From: JACMQX01 sp044225675 | Lineage (GTDB): Bacteria > Pseudomonadota > Gammaproteobacteria > Burkholderiales > Burkholderiaceae_C | Reading direction: 5' to 3' | Assembly: GCA_044225675.1 (NCBI GenBank) | Contig: JBGAIH010000006.1 | Coordinates: 102,887-166,886, forward strand | Length of the DNA: 64,000 bases | Shown here: positions 51,730 through 62,507 of the stretch, in pieces | Layout: each line of letters begins with the position of its first letter | How positions within the stretch are numbered: the first letter of the stretch is position 1 | The notes under the pieces: generated by a model | The model's database searches: none | Told to the model about the DNA's origin: nothing | What the model saw: the letters and a program-made list of their open reading frames with translations, nothing else | Position numbers and translations under genes: made by a program

Positions 51730-52545
51730 ATGGACAGCACGCCCGAATCCGCCCCCAAAGACGGGACCGTGCGCGTGCTCGCCCGGGGCCTGCGCATCCT
51801 CAAGGCCTTCGCCCCGCGCAACGACTGGCTGTCCAACAGCGAGATCGCCGACATCGTCGATCTGCCCAAGCCCACCGTCTCGCGCCTCACCGCCGCGCTG
51901 ACGTCCATGGGCTACCTCACCTATGCCTACGCCACCGGCCGCTACCGCCTCGCGCCGCCGGTGCTCGCGCTCGGCTATATGGCGCGGGTGAACCTGGGCA
52001 TCCCCGCCATCGCGCGGCCCCTGATGCAGGCCCTGGCCAACGAACAGAACGCAATGGTCGTGCTGGCCGAGCATGAAGGCATGGCCATGGTGTGCGACGA
52101 GGTCTGCCACAGCGAGCGCAGCATCGTGTCGCTGCGGGTGCACCGCGGGTCGCGCCTGACGCTGCCGTTTTCGGCCGCGGGCCGCGCCTACATGGGCAGC
52201 CTGCCGCAGGCCGAGCGCGACAAGCTCTGCGAGGAGATCGCCCAGCGCTTTCCCAAGGAATGGCCCGAGGTGCGCGAAGGCATCCGCCAGGCCGCCAGGG
52301 AAGTGGCCGAGCGCGGCTTTTGCGTCACCATGGAATCGCTGGAGCGCGGCGTCAACGGCGTGGGCGTGTCGATCGACCTGCCCAACGCGCAGGGCCGCTA
52401 CGTGCTGGGTTGCGCCGCGCCGGCCTTCCACTTCCCGCGCGAACATCTCGAGAACGTGATCGGCCCCGCCATGCTCGCCATCAAGCAGCGCATCGAATCG
52501 AGCTTCAACCCGGCCCGCCGCCAACCCGCCAGGGAGCCCGCCTGA
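51730..52545 (+). CDS. IclR-family transcriptional regulator
   Basis: A 271-residue IclR protein. The winged helix-turn-helix lies at about residues 18-75 ('VLARGLRILKAFAPRNDWLS', 'IVDLPKPTVSRLTAALTS'). The C-terminal effector domain includes 'FSAAGRAYMGSLPQAERDKL' and ends near 'GPAMLAIKQRIES'. It follows the carboxylase operon in the same direction and overlaps a second IclR gene by one base (TGATG). It probably senses an intermediate of the upstream pathway. Two IclR genes in tandem may form heteromers or divide control of two operons. Confidence 0.9.
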   Translation: MDSTPESAPKDGTVRVLARGLRILKAFAPRNDWLSNSEIADIVDLPKPTVSRLTAALTSMGYLTYAYATGRYRLAPPVLALGYMARVNLGIPAIARPLMQALANEQNAMVVLAEHEGMAMVCDEVCHSERSIVSLRVHRGSRLTLPFSAAGRAYMGSLPQAERDKLCEEIAQRFPKEWPEVREGIRQAAREVAERGFCVTMESLERGVNGVGVSIDLPNAQGRYVLGCAAPAFHFPREHLENVIGPAMLAIKQRIESSFNPARRQPAREPA

Positions 52546-53354
52546 TGCGCCGCCGCTCGCCCGCCACCACCGCCGCGCCCGGCGTCACCGCCCAGTCTGC
52601 CGACATGGGCTCGCTCGGCCGCGGCCTGGACATCCTGCGCAGCCTGGGCACGCACGGCGCCGTCGTGACGGTGGCCGAACTCGCGGCCCAGCCGGGCAAC
52701 ACCCGCGCCACGGCCGAGCGGCTGCTGCACACGCTGGCGTCCGAGGGATTCCTGCACCTGATCCCGGACCGCGAAGACGAAGGCGCCTACGAACCCGACC
52801 TCGCCTGCCTCACGCTCGGCACGGCACTGCTGGGCAGCTTCTCCGAACTCTGGCAGCGCCAGCCGGTGCTGCAGGACATCGCGCGGCGCTTCGGCGTGGA
52901 GTTGCTGGTGGCGACCTGTGACGGCGCGCAGGCGCTGGTGATCGAGCATGCCTCGGCCTCGCCCATGCAGCAGCCCTCGCTGGTCGGCAGCGTGGCGCCG
53001 CTGGAGTCCAACGCCTGGGGCCGCTGTCTCATCTGGATGCACCCGGCCGCCGACCAGGCCACACTCACCGACAACATCCGCAAGGGCCTCGGCCCCCGGG
53101 CCGCCGCGTCGCTGGGCGCGCTGTACCAGGCCTTCCAGGGCCTGGAGGAACATGGCCGCTGCGTCTTCGACCTGGACGAGCGCAGCGTCGCCATCGGCAT
53201 CCCGGTCACGGCGTCGGCCGGTGCGCCCTTGCTGGCCATCGGCTGCGTCGCGCCGCGAACGCTGCTGGCCGACGGCGAGAAGGCCGAAGCCTTCTGGGGC
53301 CAGATGGCGAGCCTGGCCAAACTGGTGGCGCAGACCGGACGCGAGAAGGGCTGA
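52545..53354 (+). CDS. IclR-family transcriptional regulator
   Basis: A 269-residue IclR protein. The helix-turn-helix region includes 'GRGLDILRSLGTHGAVVTVA' and 'NTRATAERLLHTLASEGFLH', and the effector domain is more diverged than that of the preceding gene. The ATG at 52545 overlaps the previous stop by one base. It converges on the sigma-54 regulator gene with only six bases between the stops, so readthrough could affect the two-component operon. The effector is unknown. Confidence 0.87.
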   Translation: MRRRSPATTAAPGVTAQSADMGSLGRGLDILRSLGTHGAVVTVAELAAQPGNTRATAERLLHTLASEGFLHLIPDREDEGAYEPDLACLTLGTALLGSFSELWQRQPVLQDIARRFGVELLVATCDGAQALVIEHASASPMQQPSLVGSVAPLESNAWGRCLIWMHPAADQATLTDNIRKGLGPRAAASLGALYQAFQGLEEHGRCVFDLDERSVAIGIPVTASAGAPLLAIGCVAPRTLLADGEKAEAFWGQMASLAKLVAQTGREKG

Positions 53355-53360
53355 GGCGGC

Positions 53361-54687
<1,327 letters not shown>

Positions 54688-54713
<26 letters not shown>

Positions 54714-56541
54714 TCACGGCCTTGAGTTGCACCACGAACACCGCGCCGCCGAGCGGGCTCGCACCGGCCCGCAGCGTGCCGCCGAAGTCGCGCACGATGC
54801 CGGCGGAAATCGCCAGGCCCAGGCCGAGGCCCTCACCCTGGTCCTTGGTGGTGAAGAAGGGCTCGAACAGCCGCGGCATGACCGCCTGCGGAATGCCCGG
54901 GCCGTTGTCGTGCACCTCCAGCGTGACCCACTCGCCCGCGCGCGCGAGCACGATGCGGATGCGCCGCTCGGCCACGTGCCGCAGCGCGTCGGCCGCGTTG
55001 GCCAGCAGGTTCACGACGACCTGCTCCAGCCGGTTGCCCTCGCCCATGGCCAGCGGCGTGTCGTCGGCAGCGTGCCGCTCCACCTGCACGTGCTCGGCGC
55101 GCAGGCGCTGCTGCATGAGCGACAGCGCGTCGTCCACCACACCGGCGACCGACACGGGCTGCAGCTGCACCGCCGACTTGCGCGCAAACTTCTTGAGCTG
55201 GGCCGTGATCTTGCCCATGTGGTCGGTCAGGTGGCAGATGGTGCGCAGGTTGGACTCCGCCTCGTCCTGCTGGCCCCGCTCCAGGAACACGACGGTGTTG
55301 GCCGACAGCGTGCGCAGCGCGGCCAGGGGCTGGTTGAGCTCGTGCGTGATGCCGGCCGACATCTGGCCGAGCACGGCCATCTTGCCCGTCTGCACGAGGT
55401 CTTCGAGCGTGGCCTTGAGGATCTCTTCGGCGCGCTTGCGTTCGGCCACCTCGCTTTCGAGGTGGGCGTTCATGTCGCTGAGCGCCTCGGTGCGCAGCTG
55501 CACCTTGCGCTCCAGCTCGTCGTGCGCGCGCTGCAGCGCCTCGCGCGCCGAGAGCGCCTGCATGATGTTGCGGCGGCGCTGCTCCAGGTACAGCGCCAGC
55601 AGCATGAGAAAGCCGAGCGCGAACGCCGCCACGATGGCGCTGTTCTGCGCGAGCGTGCGGGCCGGCCGCAGGTCCGACAGCACGATGAGCGTCCAGTCGG
55701 TGCCGGGCACCGCGCGGCTGTGCACGAGGTGTTCGGCCGTGAGCAGCGCGCCCTCGCCCGCAGCGGTGCGCACCACGCGCCCGCCGTCGGGCAGCGTGCG
55801 GTCCTCACGGAAACCCACGGGCTGCAGCGCGCCGGCCTCGGTGTACTGGCGCGTCTGCGCCAGGCGACCCAGCGTCTCGTCGGACAGCTGGCCCAGGGTG
55901 CGGAACTTCCAGCCCGGCTCCGACGACAGGAAGACCACGCCATTGCCGTCGGCCACGAGAATCTTCTCGGCCGAATGCGCCCAGGTCTGGTCCAGCTTGT
56001 CGAGGTTGACCTTCACGGCGGCCACGCCGATCACGCGGCCCTTCTCCTCGATGCCATAGGAGAAGTAGTAGCCGGGCTCGCGGCTCACCGTGCCGATGCC
56101 GTAGAAGCGGCCAGGCACGCCGCGCAGCGCGTCCTGGAAATACGGCCGGTACGAGAAGTTCATGTTGACGAAGCTCACGGGCTGCCGCCAGTTGCTGGCG
56201 GCCAGCGTGAGCCCGGTCGTGTCCATGACGTAGACCGCCGAGGCCCGGGCCTGCTCGTTGGCGGTCTCCAGAAAGCGGTTGACGTCTTCGCGCAGCTGGC
56301 GCTTGCCCGGCTGGCGGAGCATGTCCACCACGTCCTGGTTGAGCGCGAGGACGGGCGGCAGGTAGTCGTAGCGGCTCAGCTCGCTTTGCAGGCTGGCCGC
56401 GTAGACGTCGAGGCGGTGGGCCGTGGCTTCGCGCAGCGAGCGCAGGCCCGCGCGCTCGGCGCCGACGTAGGCCACGGCCATGCCGGCCGCCACCACGGCG
56501 AGCCCGACCAGCCCCATGCCCCAGCGCCGCGCCTGCCTCAT
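54688..56541 (-). CDS. Sensor histidine kinase, DctB type
   Basis: A 617-residue membrane kinase. A first transmembrane helix (about residues 9-27) is followed by a large periplasmic PDC-like sensor domain (30-300) containing 'SYRPYFQDALRGVPGRFYGI'. A second helix (about 303-325) and a coiled coil follow, then the histidine box 'AGITHELNQPLAALRTLS' (His400), N box 'NLLANAADAL', and 'DNGPGIP' and 'GLGLGLAISAGI'. The HELNQPL motif is typical of DctB. Its gene lies 22 bases after a Bug gene, so receptor, kinase and regulator form one transcript. The periplasmic domain may sense the ligand directly or through the Bug protein. Confidence 0.93.
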
Positions 56542-56563
56542 TCAGCCATGCGCCTGTCCGCGC

Positions 56564-57544
56564 TCAGTCGGCATAGACGCCGGCCTTCTTGATCACGGGG
56601 GTCCACTTGTTGATTTCGGCGGCCACGTGGGCGCGCAGCGACTCGGGCTTCGCGCGCGCCGGCGGCACGGCTTCGGCGCCGAGCTCGGCCATCTTGCTGC
56701 GGAAGGTCGGGTCGGCCACGGCGGCCTGCAGCGCGGCCGACAGCTTGTCGACGACGGCCTTGGGCGTGCCCTTGGGCGCGTACATCGCGTGCCAGATCTT
56801 CACCTCGATGCCGGGCAGGCCCTGCTCGGCAGCCGTGGGGATGTCCTTGAACGCGTCGATGCGCTTGCCCTGCATGGCCGCATACGACTTGACCGCGCCG
56901 GACTTGACCTGGCCGGCCACGTTGGTCGTCTGGTCGCACATCAGCGTGACCTGGCCGCCCATGAGGTCGGTCAGCGCAGGCGCGGTGCCCTTGTACGGCA
57001 CGGTGACGAGTTCGGTCTGCAGTGCGCTCTGGAACAGCAGGCCGCACAGGTGCGAGGCCGAGCCGATGCCCGCATTGGCCAGCGACAGGGTCTTGGCGTT
57101 GGCCTTGATGTAGGGCAGAAGTTCGCCGAAGCTGTTGGGCGGGAGCGACTTGGTTCCAAGCAGAACCATGGGCACGTCGGCGATCTCGCCGATGAATTCA
57201 TAGTCCTTGAGCGGATCGAAGCCGAGGTTGCGGTACAGGCCCGGCGCCGTCGCCATGCCGATGTGGTGGATCAGCACGGTGTAGCCGTCGTTCTTCGCTG
57301 TGACGACCTTCTTGGCGCCGATGGTGCCGCCGGCGCCACCGGTGTTGTCGATGATGATCTGGCCGCCGAGCTGCTTGCCCATGATCTGCGCGATCTCGCG
57401 CGCAACCTTGTCGGTGGGGCCGCCCGCGGCAAACGGCACGACGGCGGTGATGGGCTTGCTGCCGGGGAAGTCCTGGGCCTGCGCGGCCAGGGCGAACGTG
57501 GCGAGAGAAACTGCAGTGGCTGCCAGCTTGAAGAGCGATGTCAT
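56564..57544 (-). CDS. Bug/TctC-family receptor, first gene of a two-component operon
   Basis: A 326-residue receptor with signal peptide ending 'LAAQAQ', mature N terminus 'DFPGSKPITAVVPFAAGGPTD', and 'GAGGTIGAKKVVTAKNDGYT' in the ligand loop. Unlike most Bugs here it lacks the AGGAGACA site. It is followed by the DctB-like kinase and DctD-like regulator at short spacing. In Bordetella a Bug protein (BctC) works with a two-component system to sense citrate; the gene order here supports a comparable sensing role. No TctA/TctB genes are present, and the kinase family is DctB rather than the Bordetella BctE type. Confidence 0.92.
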   Translation of the reverse strand: MTSLFKLAATAVSLATFALAAQAQDFPGSKPITAVVPFAAGGPTDKVAREIAQIMGKQLGGQIIIDNTGGAGGTIGAKKVVTAKNDGYTVLIHHIGMATAPGLYRNLGFDPLKDYEFIGEIADVPMVLLGTKSLPPNSFGELLPYIKANAKTLSLANAGIGSASHLCGLLFQSALQTELVTVPYKGTAPALTDLMGGQVTLMCDQTTNVAGQVKSGAVKSYAAMQGKRIDAFKDIPTAAEQGLPGIEVKIWHAMYAPKGTPKAVVDKLSAALQAAVADPTFRSKMAELGAEAVPPARAKPESLRAHVAAEINKWTPVIKKAGVYAD

Positions 57545-57570
57545 GAGGCGTTCCGAAGGTGAAGATGTTA

Positions 57571-57610
57571 AATAAAAAGGGCCGCCAGCGGCGCAAACCT
57601 GCCGGCGGCC
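57571..57610 (-). terminator. Intrinsic terminator after the DUF6351 lipoprotein genes
   Basis: Read on the minus strand, GGCCGCCGGC (57610-57601) pairs with GCTGGCGGCC (57589-57580) as a 10-base stem with one G-U pair and an 11-base loop. It is followed by CTTTTTATTT. It begins 10 bases after the stop codon at 57620 and separates the lipoprotein transcript from the Bug-kinase-regulator operon. Confidence 0.8.
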
Positions 57611-57619
57611 AAGGGGTAC

Positions 57620-59884
57620 TCAGGGACGGGTGATGTCGAACAGCAGGTTCGCAGGCGCGGGGCCGAACGACAGCCAGGTGCCGGCCGGCGCCTGCTGGCC
57701 GACGCCGGGCTGCGTCCAGTCGCACACGCCGCTGGCGAAGATGAGGTTCAGGCGCGACCACTGGATGGGGTTGAACGTCACCGCATAGTCGGCTCGCGCT
57801 GGCGCCTTGAGCTGGCACTTGATGATGTCGTCGGCGCGCGGGCCGCCGGCCGCCATGCGCGGCGTGGTGCCGGCCGGGTAGGCCGTGCCGCAGGTGCCGC
57901 CCGTCGGCTGCTGCGTCTCCTCCGTCTTGCTGCCGCCGATCCAGCAGGCGTCCTTCAGCGTGGCCGGGCGGTTCGCGGCGATCTTCTGGGCCTTGGTCCG
58001 GCCGGCCGTCGTGTCGGCCTGCGCCGCGACGAGCCAGGCGTCCATCTGGTCGATCGTGAGGCTCGCGGTCACGCTGCCGGTCGTGGATGCGGAGAGCATC
58101 ACGTGGTTGTCGGCGTGGCCATTGGCCTTGATCAGGCGGTCGCGCAGCGAGAAGCTGTGGATGCGCGTGTAGAAGCTGCCGGCCACGGCGGTGTCGGTCC
58201 AGTCGCGGCGGTCGATGATGGCCGTCTGCGCGAGGCCGCCCGCCCCGCTCACGATGCGGCCCGAGCGGTAGGCGCGCGTGAGCGCGTCGGTGTCGGCCAC
58301 CGTGCGAGACGAGGTGCGCACGAGGTCGCGGTTGAGCCCGCCGATCTTGTCGTTCAGATCCAGGAACTGGTCGATGCTGATCGTGCCCGCGTTCAGCGCG
58401 GCCAGGCCGTACTGCACGCCCACGTTGTCCAGCGGGCGCAGCGCATGGCCTTCGGAGGTCTTGCCCAGCACGTTGACGTAGGCGTCATACACCGTGGAGC
58501 GGGCTCCGCCGCGATTGCTCGCCGCGTCATAGCGCGCCGAGAACGGTAGCGTGGCGGGGAACTCGCCCAGCGGGTCCATGCGGATGGCCTCGGCGCTGGT
58601 TGCGGTGATGTTCGCCACGGTGCGCAAACCCGTGACGGCGAGCTTCTGCGCATCCGAGAAAGCCACGGTGGTCGTCGGCGCCACGATGCTCTGCGCGAAG
58701 TACAGGGTCAGCAACCTCGCATCGTGTGCCTTGAACAGCGCCGACGAGAACACGTCGGCCATGGCCTGCGTGGTGATGATGCCGTCGAAGATGCCCGGGT
58801 AGTTCTCGGCGATCTCACCCAGCTGGAAGCCGCCGCCGCTGGCGCCCGTGTTCAGGCCGATGGTGTACGCCGGCACGCCATACGACTTGGTGAACAGCTC
58901 CTTGGCCATGAGCGCCGACTCCGCGCCCACCACGTCGTTGCAGTTGGTGTTCGCCTGGTTGAGCGACGTGGACACCACGGCATAGCCGCGCTGCTGCCAC
59001 TCCTTGTCGAACAGCGTGTCGAAGCCGTCGCCCTGCTGCATCCAGCCGCCGCGGCAGCCGCCCGACGTGGTGTAGAGCAGCTTGCCGTTCCAGCCATTGG
59101 CGCGGTAGGTCGGGCTCGGCGTCGGCTCGTTGAGGTAGTCGTGAAGCATGGCCGTCTGGTACCAGCCACGGTTGGTGGTGCCGCTTTCCAGCCGCACGAG
59201 GTAGGGCACGGTCTTGCCGTTGACGGTGAGGTAGTCCATGTTGCCCGCATAGGCGGCACCGGGCGTATAGCCGCTGCGCGCGCCCGTCGTCGACACCCAG
59301 AAGTAGCTCACCAGCGTCTTGGTCGAGCACTTGCCGTCCAGCTCCTGCGTGAGCGCCGCGCCGCCGGTGCGGTTGAAGCTGGTGGCACACATGTAAGGCT
59401 CGCGGTGCGGGCCCGAGAACACCGGCCCCGTCTTCGCATAGACCGTCAGCGGCAGGCGCTGCACGTAGCCGCCGTACTTCACCTCGACCTGGTTCACGCC
59501 GGGCACCAGGCCGCTGACCTTGCCGACCAGGTGGCCGTTGCGGTCGTCGATCGCGAAGGCGCCTGCGTGGTCGACGCCGTTGGCCAGCACCTCCATGCGG
59601 CCGGCAGCGCCCGCGTCGAGCAGCTCGATGTCGAAGAGCGCCTCCACGCCGGTGACGCGGTCGGCCGGCGAGGACAGCAGGCTCATGCGGAAGGTGGCCG
59701 GCGCCTCGGGCGTCGGTGTCTCGGGCACGACCGGCGGCAGGCCGGGGTACTCGGGCGCTGCGGGCGCGGGGCTGCCGCTGCCCCCGCCACAGCCGGCCAT
59801 GAGGACAGCGACGAGGGCGGCCAGCGTCAGGCCGAAGACGGCGCGGGAGGCGCGCTGGCGCGCCAGTGAGAAAGTCTTGTTCAT
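57620..59884 (-). CDS. DUF6351-family lipoprotein, tannase/feruloyl-esterase-like (second of pair)
   Basis: A 754-residue exported protein. The lipobox 'LMAGC' follows a hydrophobic signal (residues about 15-32), and a glycine/serine/proline-rich linker tethers the protein to the membrane. An N-terminal beta domain (about 60-150) precedes 'KTGPVFSGPHREPYMC'. The large alpha/beta-hydrolase part has nucleophile elbow 'NTGASGGGFQ' (Ser349) and 'HSFSLRDRLIKANGHADNH'. Family members are probably surface esterases; no substrate is proven. The start at 59884 lies 20 bases after the stop of its paralogue, so the two are co-transcribed. Many cysteines late in the protein suggest disulfides. Confidence 0.82.
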   Translation of the reverse strand: MNKTFSLARQRASRAVFGLTLAALVAVLMAGCGGGSGSPAPAAPEYPGLPPVVPETPTPEAPATFRMSLLSSPADRVTGVEALFDIELLDAGAAGRMEVLANGVDHAGAFAIDDRNGHLVGKVSGLVPGVNQVEVKYGGYVQRLPLTVYAKTGPVFSGPHREPYMCATSFNRTGGAALTQELDGKCSTKTLVSYFWVSTTGARSGYTPGAAYAGNMDYLTVNGKTVPYLVRLESGTTNRGWYQTAMLHDYLNEPTPSPTYRANGWNGKLLYTTSGGCRGGWMQQGDGFDTLFDKEWQQRGYAVVSTSLNQANTNCNDVVGAESALMAKELFTKSYGVPAYTIGLNTGASGGGFQLGEIAENYPGIFDGIITTQAMADVFSSALFKAHDARLLTLYFAQSIVAPTTTVAFSDAQKLAVTGLRTVANITATSAEAIRMDPLGEFPATLPFSARYDAASNRGGARSTVYDAYVNVLGKTSEGHALRPLDNVGVQYGLAALNAGTISIDQFLDLNDKIGGLNRDLVRTSSRTVADTDALTRAYRSGRIVSGAGGLAQTAIIDRRDWTDTAVAGSFYTRIHSFSLRDRLIKANGHADNHVMLSASTTGSVTASLTIDQMDAWLVAAQADTTAGRTKAQKIAANRPATLKDACWIGGSKTEETQQPTGGTCGTAYPAGTTPRMAAGGPRADDIIKCQLKAPARADYAVTFNPIQWSRLNLIFASGVCDWTQPGVGQQAPAGTWLSFGPAPANLLFDITRP

Positions 59885-59904
59885 GTCTTGTATTCCTTCG
59901 CGCC

Positions 59905-62163
59905 TTACTGCTTGGTGATGTCGAACAGCAGGTTCTTCGGCGCCGGGCCGAAGGACTGCCACGGACGGCTGGGCTGCTGGGCAACGCCCGGCTTGCTCCA
60001 GTCACACACACCCTGGGGGAAGATGTTCTGCATCACGCTCCACTGCAGCGGCGTGAACGTGACCGCGTAGTCCGCCGGGTTCAGTGGCTTGAGCTGGCAC
60101 TTGGCGATGTTGTCGGCCAGGGGGCCACCGGCTTCCATGCGCGGCGTGGTGCCGGCGGGATAGAAGCCGTTGCAGGTGGTGCTGCCGAAGGCGACCTGCT
60201 CTTCCTCGTACTTGATGCCGCCGTTCCAGCACGCGTCCTTGAGGTCGGCCGGGCGGTTGTTCACCACCTTCTGCGCCAGCGTGGAGGTCGTGCTCGGGTC
60301 GGCCTTGATGGCCGTGAGCCACTGGTCCATGTAGGCCAGCGTGTTCACGCCGCTGGGCGTGGTGAGGATCACGTGGTTGTCCGAATGGCCGTTGGCCGCG
60401 CGCAGGCGCTCGCGCACCGAGAACGAATGGATCTTGGTGTGGATGTCGCCGCCCACCGCCTGGTCGTTGTAGTCGCGGTTGTCGATGATCGGCATGTTCT
60501 TCAGACCCCCGCCGCCCCAGACGATGCGGCCCGACTGGTACGCACGCTCGAGCACGCCCGGGTCGGCCACGGTACGCGCAAGCTGCGGCTGCAGGTCGCG
60601 GTCGAGCCCGCCGATCCGCTGGTTCAGGTCGAGGAACTGCGCCGCCGTGATCACGCCCTTGTTCAGCGCGTTCAGCCCGTACTGCACGCCCACGTTGTCG
60701 ATGGGCCGCAGGGCATGGCCTTCGGCCGTGGTGCCGTAGACGTTCTTCGTGTGGTCGTAGACGCTGGCGCGCGCGCCGCCGCGGTTGGTCAGCGCGTCGT
60801 AGCGCGCCCTCGGGCCGTAGCCCGCGCTCACGCCCGAGGGGAAGCTCACCGTCGGATCGATCCGGCCGGCCTGGCCGCTCATGTTGGAGATGTTGGCGAT
60901 CTGCAGGTAGCCCGAGATCGCCTGCTTCTGTGCGTTGGTGTAGCCGCCGGCCAGGTTGAAGTAGTTGTTCAGCAGGCGCGAGTCGAACTGCTTGAACAGC
61001 GTCGACGAAGTCACGTCCGCGAACACCTGGCTGATGATGATGCCGTCGAACAGGCCCGGGTAGTTGTCACCGGTCTGGTTGCTCTGGTAGGCGCCCCCGG
61101 AGCCGCCCGTGCCGATGGTGAACAGCGGCACGCCATACTGGTTGATGAAGCGCTCCTTGACCATCATGACGGTCTCGGACGACAGCTGGTCGTTGCAGTT
61201 CTGGCCCATCACGTTGAGCGTGGAACTGGCCACGGCGTAGCCGGCCTGCAGCCAGCCGTTGTTGAACACGCCGCCGGTGGACGTGCCCTGCTGGAACCAG
61301 CCGCCCTGGCAGCCGCCGCCCAGCGGGTAGATCACCTTGCGGTTCCAGTTGGCGGGCGGTGCGGCCGGCGTGGGCGCCGGCAGCGCGAAGCGGTCATGCA
61401 GCAGCGCCGTCTGATAGATGGCGCGGTTGATCGTGCCGGTCTCCACGCGGATGATGTAGGGCACGTCCGCCACGCCATCGACCGTGATGCGCTTCATGTT
61501 CACGGGGTAGGTCACGGCCGACGGCGACAGGTAGGTGAAACCCGTGGAGCCCGTGGCCTGGTAGTAGTAGTCGACCTGCGTGACGATGGAGCACTTGTCG
61601 TCGCCCGTGGGCACGAGCGCGGGCGTGCCGGCCTGCAGGCCGAAGGAGCCGTAGCTGCAGATGAACGGGTCCTCGTGCGGGCCCGACATCACCGGGCCGG
61701 TGACGGCATAGCCGGTGATCGCGAGCGTGGCGGTGTAGCCGTTGTAGGCCACCTTCACCTGGTTGGCGCCGGGCGCGACGTTGGTGATCCTGCCCACCAG
61801 CTTGCCCGAGGCATCGGGCGCAAAAGCCGAGGTGACGTCCACGCCGTTTGAACTCACCGTGACGGTGGCATCGGGCGCCGAAGCCAGCACCTCGACTTCG
61901 AGCAGCGCGTCGGTGCCCGCGACCTTGTCGGGCTGCGTCGAGAGCGTGGACACGCGAACGGTGGCCGGAGTCTCGGGCGTGCCGGGGCCGGGATCGACGG
62001 GCGGTGTGCCGGGGACGACCGGGACGGTGGGGGGGCTTCCGGGCGGTGGCGTCTCGGCACTGCCGCTGCCACCACCGCATCCGGACAGCGCAAGGGCCGC
62101 AAGGCCCAGCGCAACGCTGGCGCATGCCAGCGAACGTCGCAACGACGTCGTTCTCATCTTCAT
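59905..62163 (-). CDS. DUF6351-family lipoprotein, tannase/feruloyl-esterase-like (first of pair)
   Basis: A 752-residue exported protein with signal peptide and lipobox 'ALSGC', then a proline-rich linker (PPPGSPPTVPVVPGTPPVDP). The same domain plan as the following paralogue is visible: N-terminal beta domain, 'VTGPVMSGPHEDPFIC', nucleophile elbow 'GTGGSGGAYQ' (Ser355) and 'HSFSVRERLRAANGHSDNH'. The ATG at 62163 is chosen because AGGAGACA (complement at 62170-62177) precedes it. The pair could release acids or phenolics from esters outside the inner membrane for the Bug receptors. This link is inference from neighbourhood only. The linker length differs between paralogues. Confidence 0.82.
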   Translation of the reverse strand: MKMRTTSLRRSLACASVALGLAALALSGCGGGSGSAETPPPGSPPTVPVVPGTPPVDPGPGTPETPATVRVSTLSTQPDKVAGTDALLEVEVLASAPDATVTVSSNGVDVTSAFAPDASGKLVGRITNVAPGANQVKVAYNGYTATLAITGYAVTGPVMSGPHEDPFICSYGSFGLQAGTPALVPTGDDKCSIVTQVDYYYQATGSTGFTYLSPSAVTYPVNMKRITVDGVADVPYIIRVETGTINRAIYQTALLHDRFALPAPTPAAPPANWNRKVIYPLGGGCQGGWFQQGTSTGGVFNNGWLQAGYAVASSTLNVMGQNCNDQLSSETVMMVKERFINQYGVPLFTIGTGGSGGAYQSNQTGDNYPGLFDGIIISQVFADVTSSTLFKQFDSRLLNNYFNLAGGYTNAQKQAISGYLQIANISNMSGQAGRIDPTVSFPSGVSAGYGPRARYDALTNRGGARASVYDHTKNVYGTTAEGHALRPIDNVGVQYGLNALNKGVITAAQFLDLNQRIGGLDRDLQPQLARTVADPGVLERAYQSGRIVWGGGGLKNMPIIDNRDYNDQAVGGDIHTKIHSFSVRERLRAANGHSDNHVILTTPSGVNTLAYMDQWLTAIKADPSTTSTLAQKVVNNRPADLKDACWNGGIKYEEEQVAFGSTTCNGFYPAGTTPRMEAGGPLADNIAKCQLKPLNPADYAVTFTPLQWSVMQNIFPQGVCDWSKPGVAQQPSRPWQSFGPAPKNLLFDITKQ

Positions 62164-62507
62164 TTCGCTTGTCTCCTGTTCGCCCCTCCCGAGGGGCACG
62201 CATGGGTTGTGTGCGTGCTGGAGATAGCAACGCGTGTGCCACCAATGGACACACGCGCAAGTCCTTGATTTGCAAGGGTGCCGTCAGGGTTTTCCCGCGA
62301 CGCCGAAGATGGAAAGCCGCACAGCCCGCGGAACGCATGAGCGGAAATCCGGACGCGCTCACGCGCCCTCATGCGACAGGTGAAGACTTAATAGTTGCAG
62401 GTGATGCGCAGAGCGCGAAGCGCGGAGATTTCATCCCTCAGACGAGACTGTCGTCCCGCCATCAACAGACGCGCGGACGCCATCGGATGAAGCGATGACC
62501 AGGTGGC
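62164..62507. promoter_or_regulatory. Intergenic region upstream of the lipoprotein pair, with two inverted repeats
   Basis: No gene is visible in these 344 bases. CGCGTGTG (62231-62238) and CACACGCG (62250-62257) form an 8-base perfect inverted repeat around 11 bases. CCTTG-ATTTG-CAAGG follows at 62263-62277. Their place about 70-115 bases before the lipoprotein start fits an operator or promoter region. The remainder lies after the immunity gene and shows no clear terminator. Confidence 0.45.
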
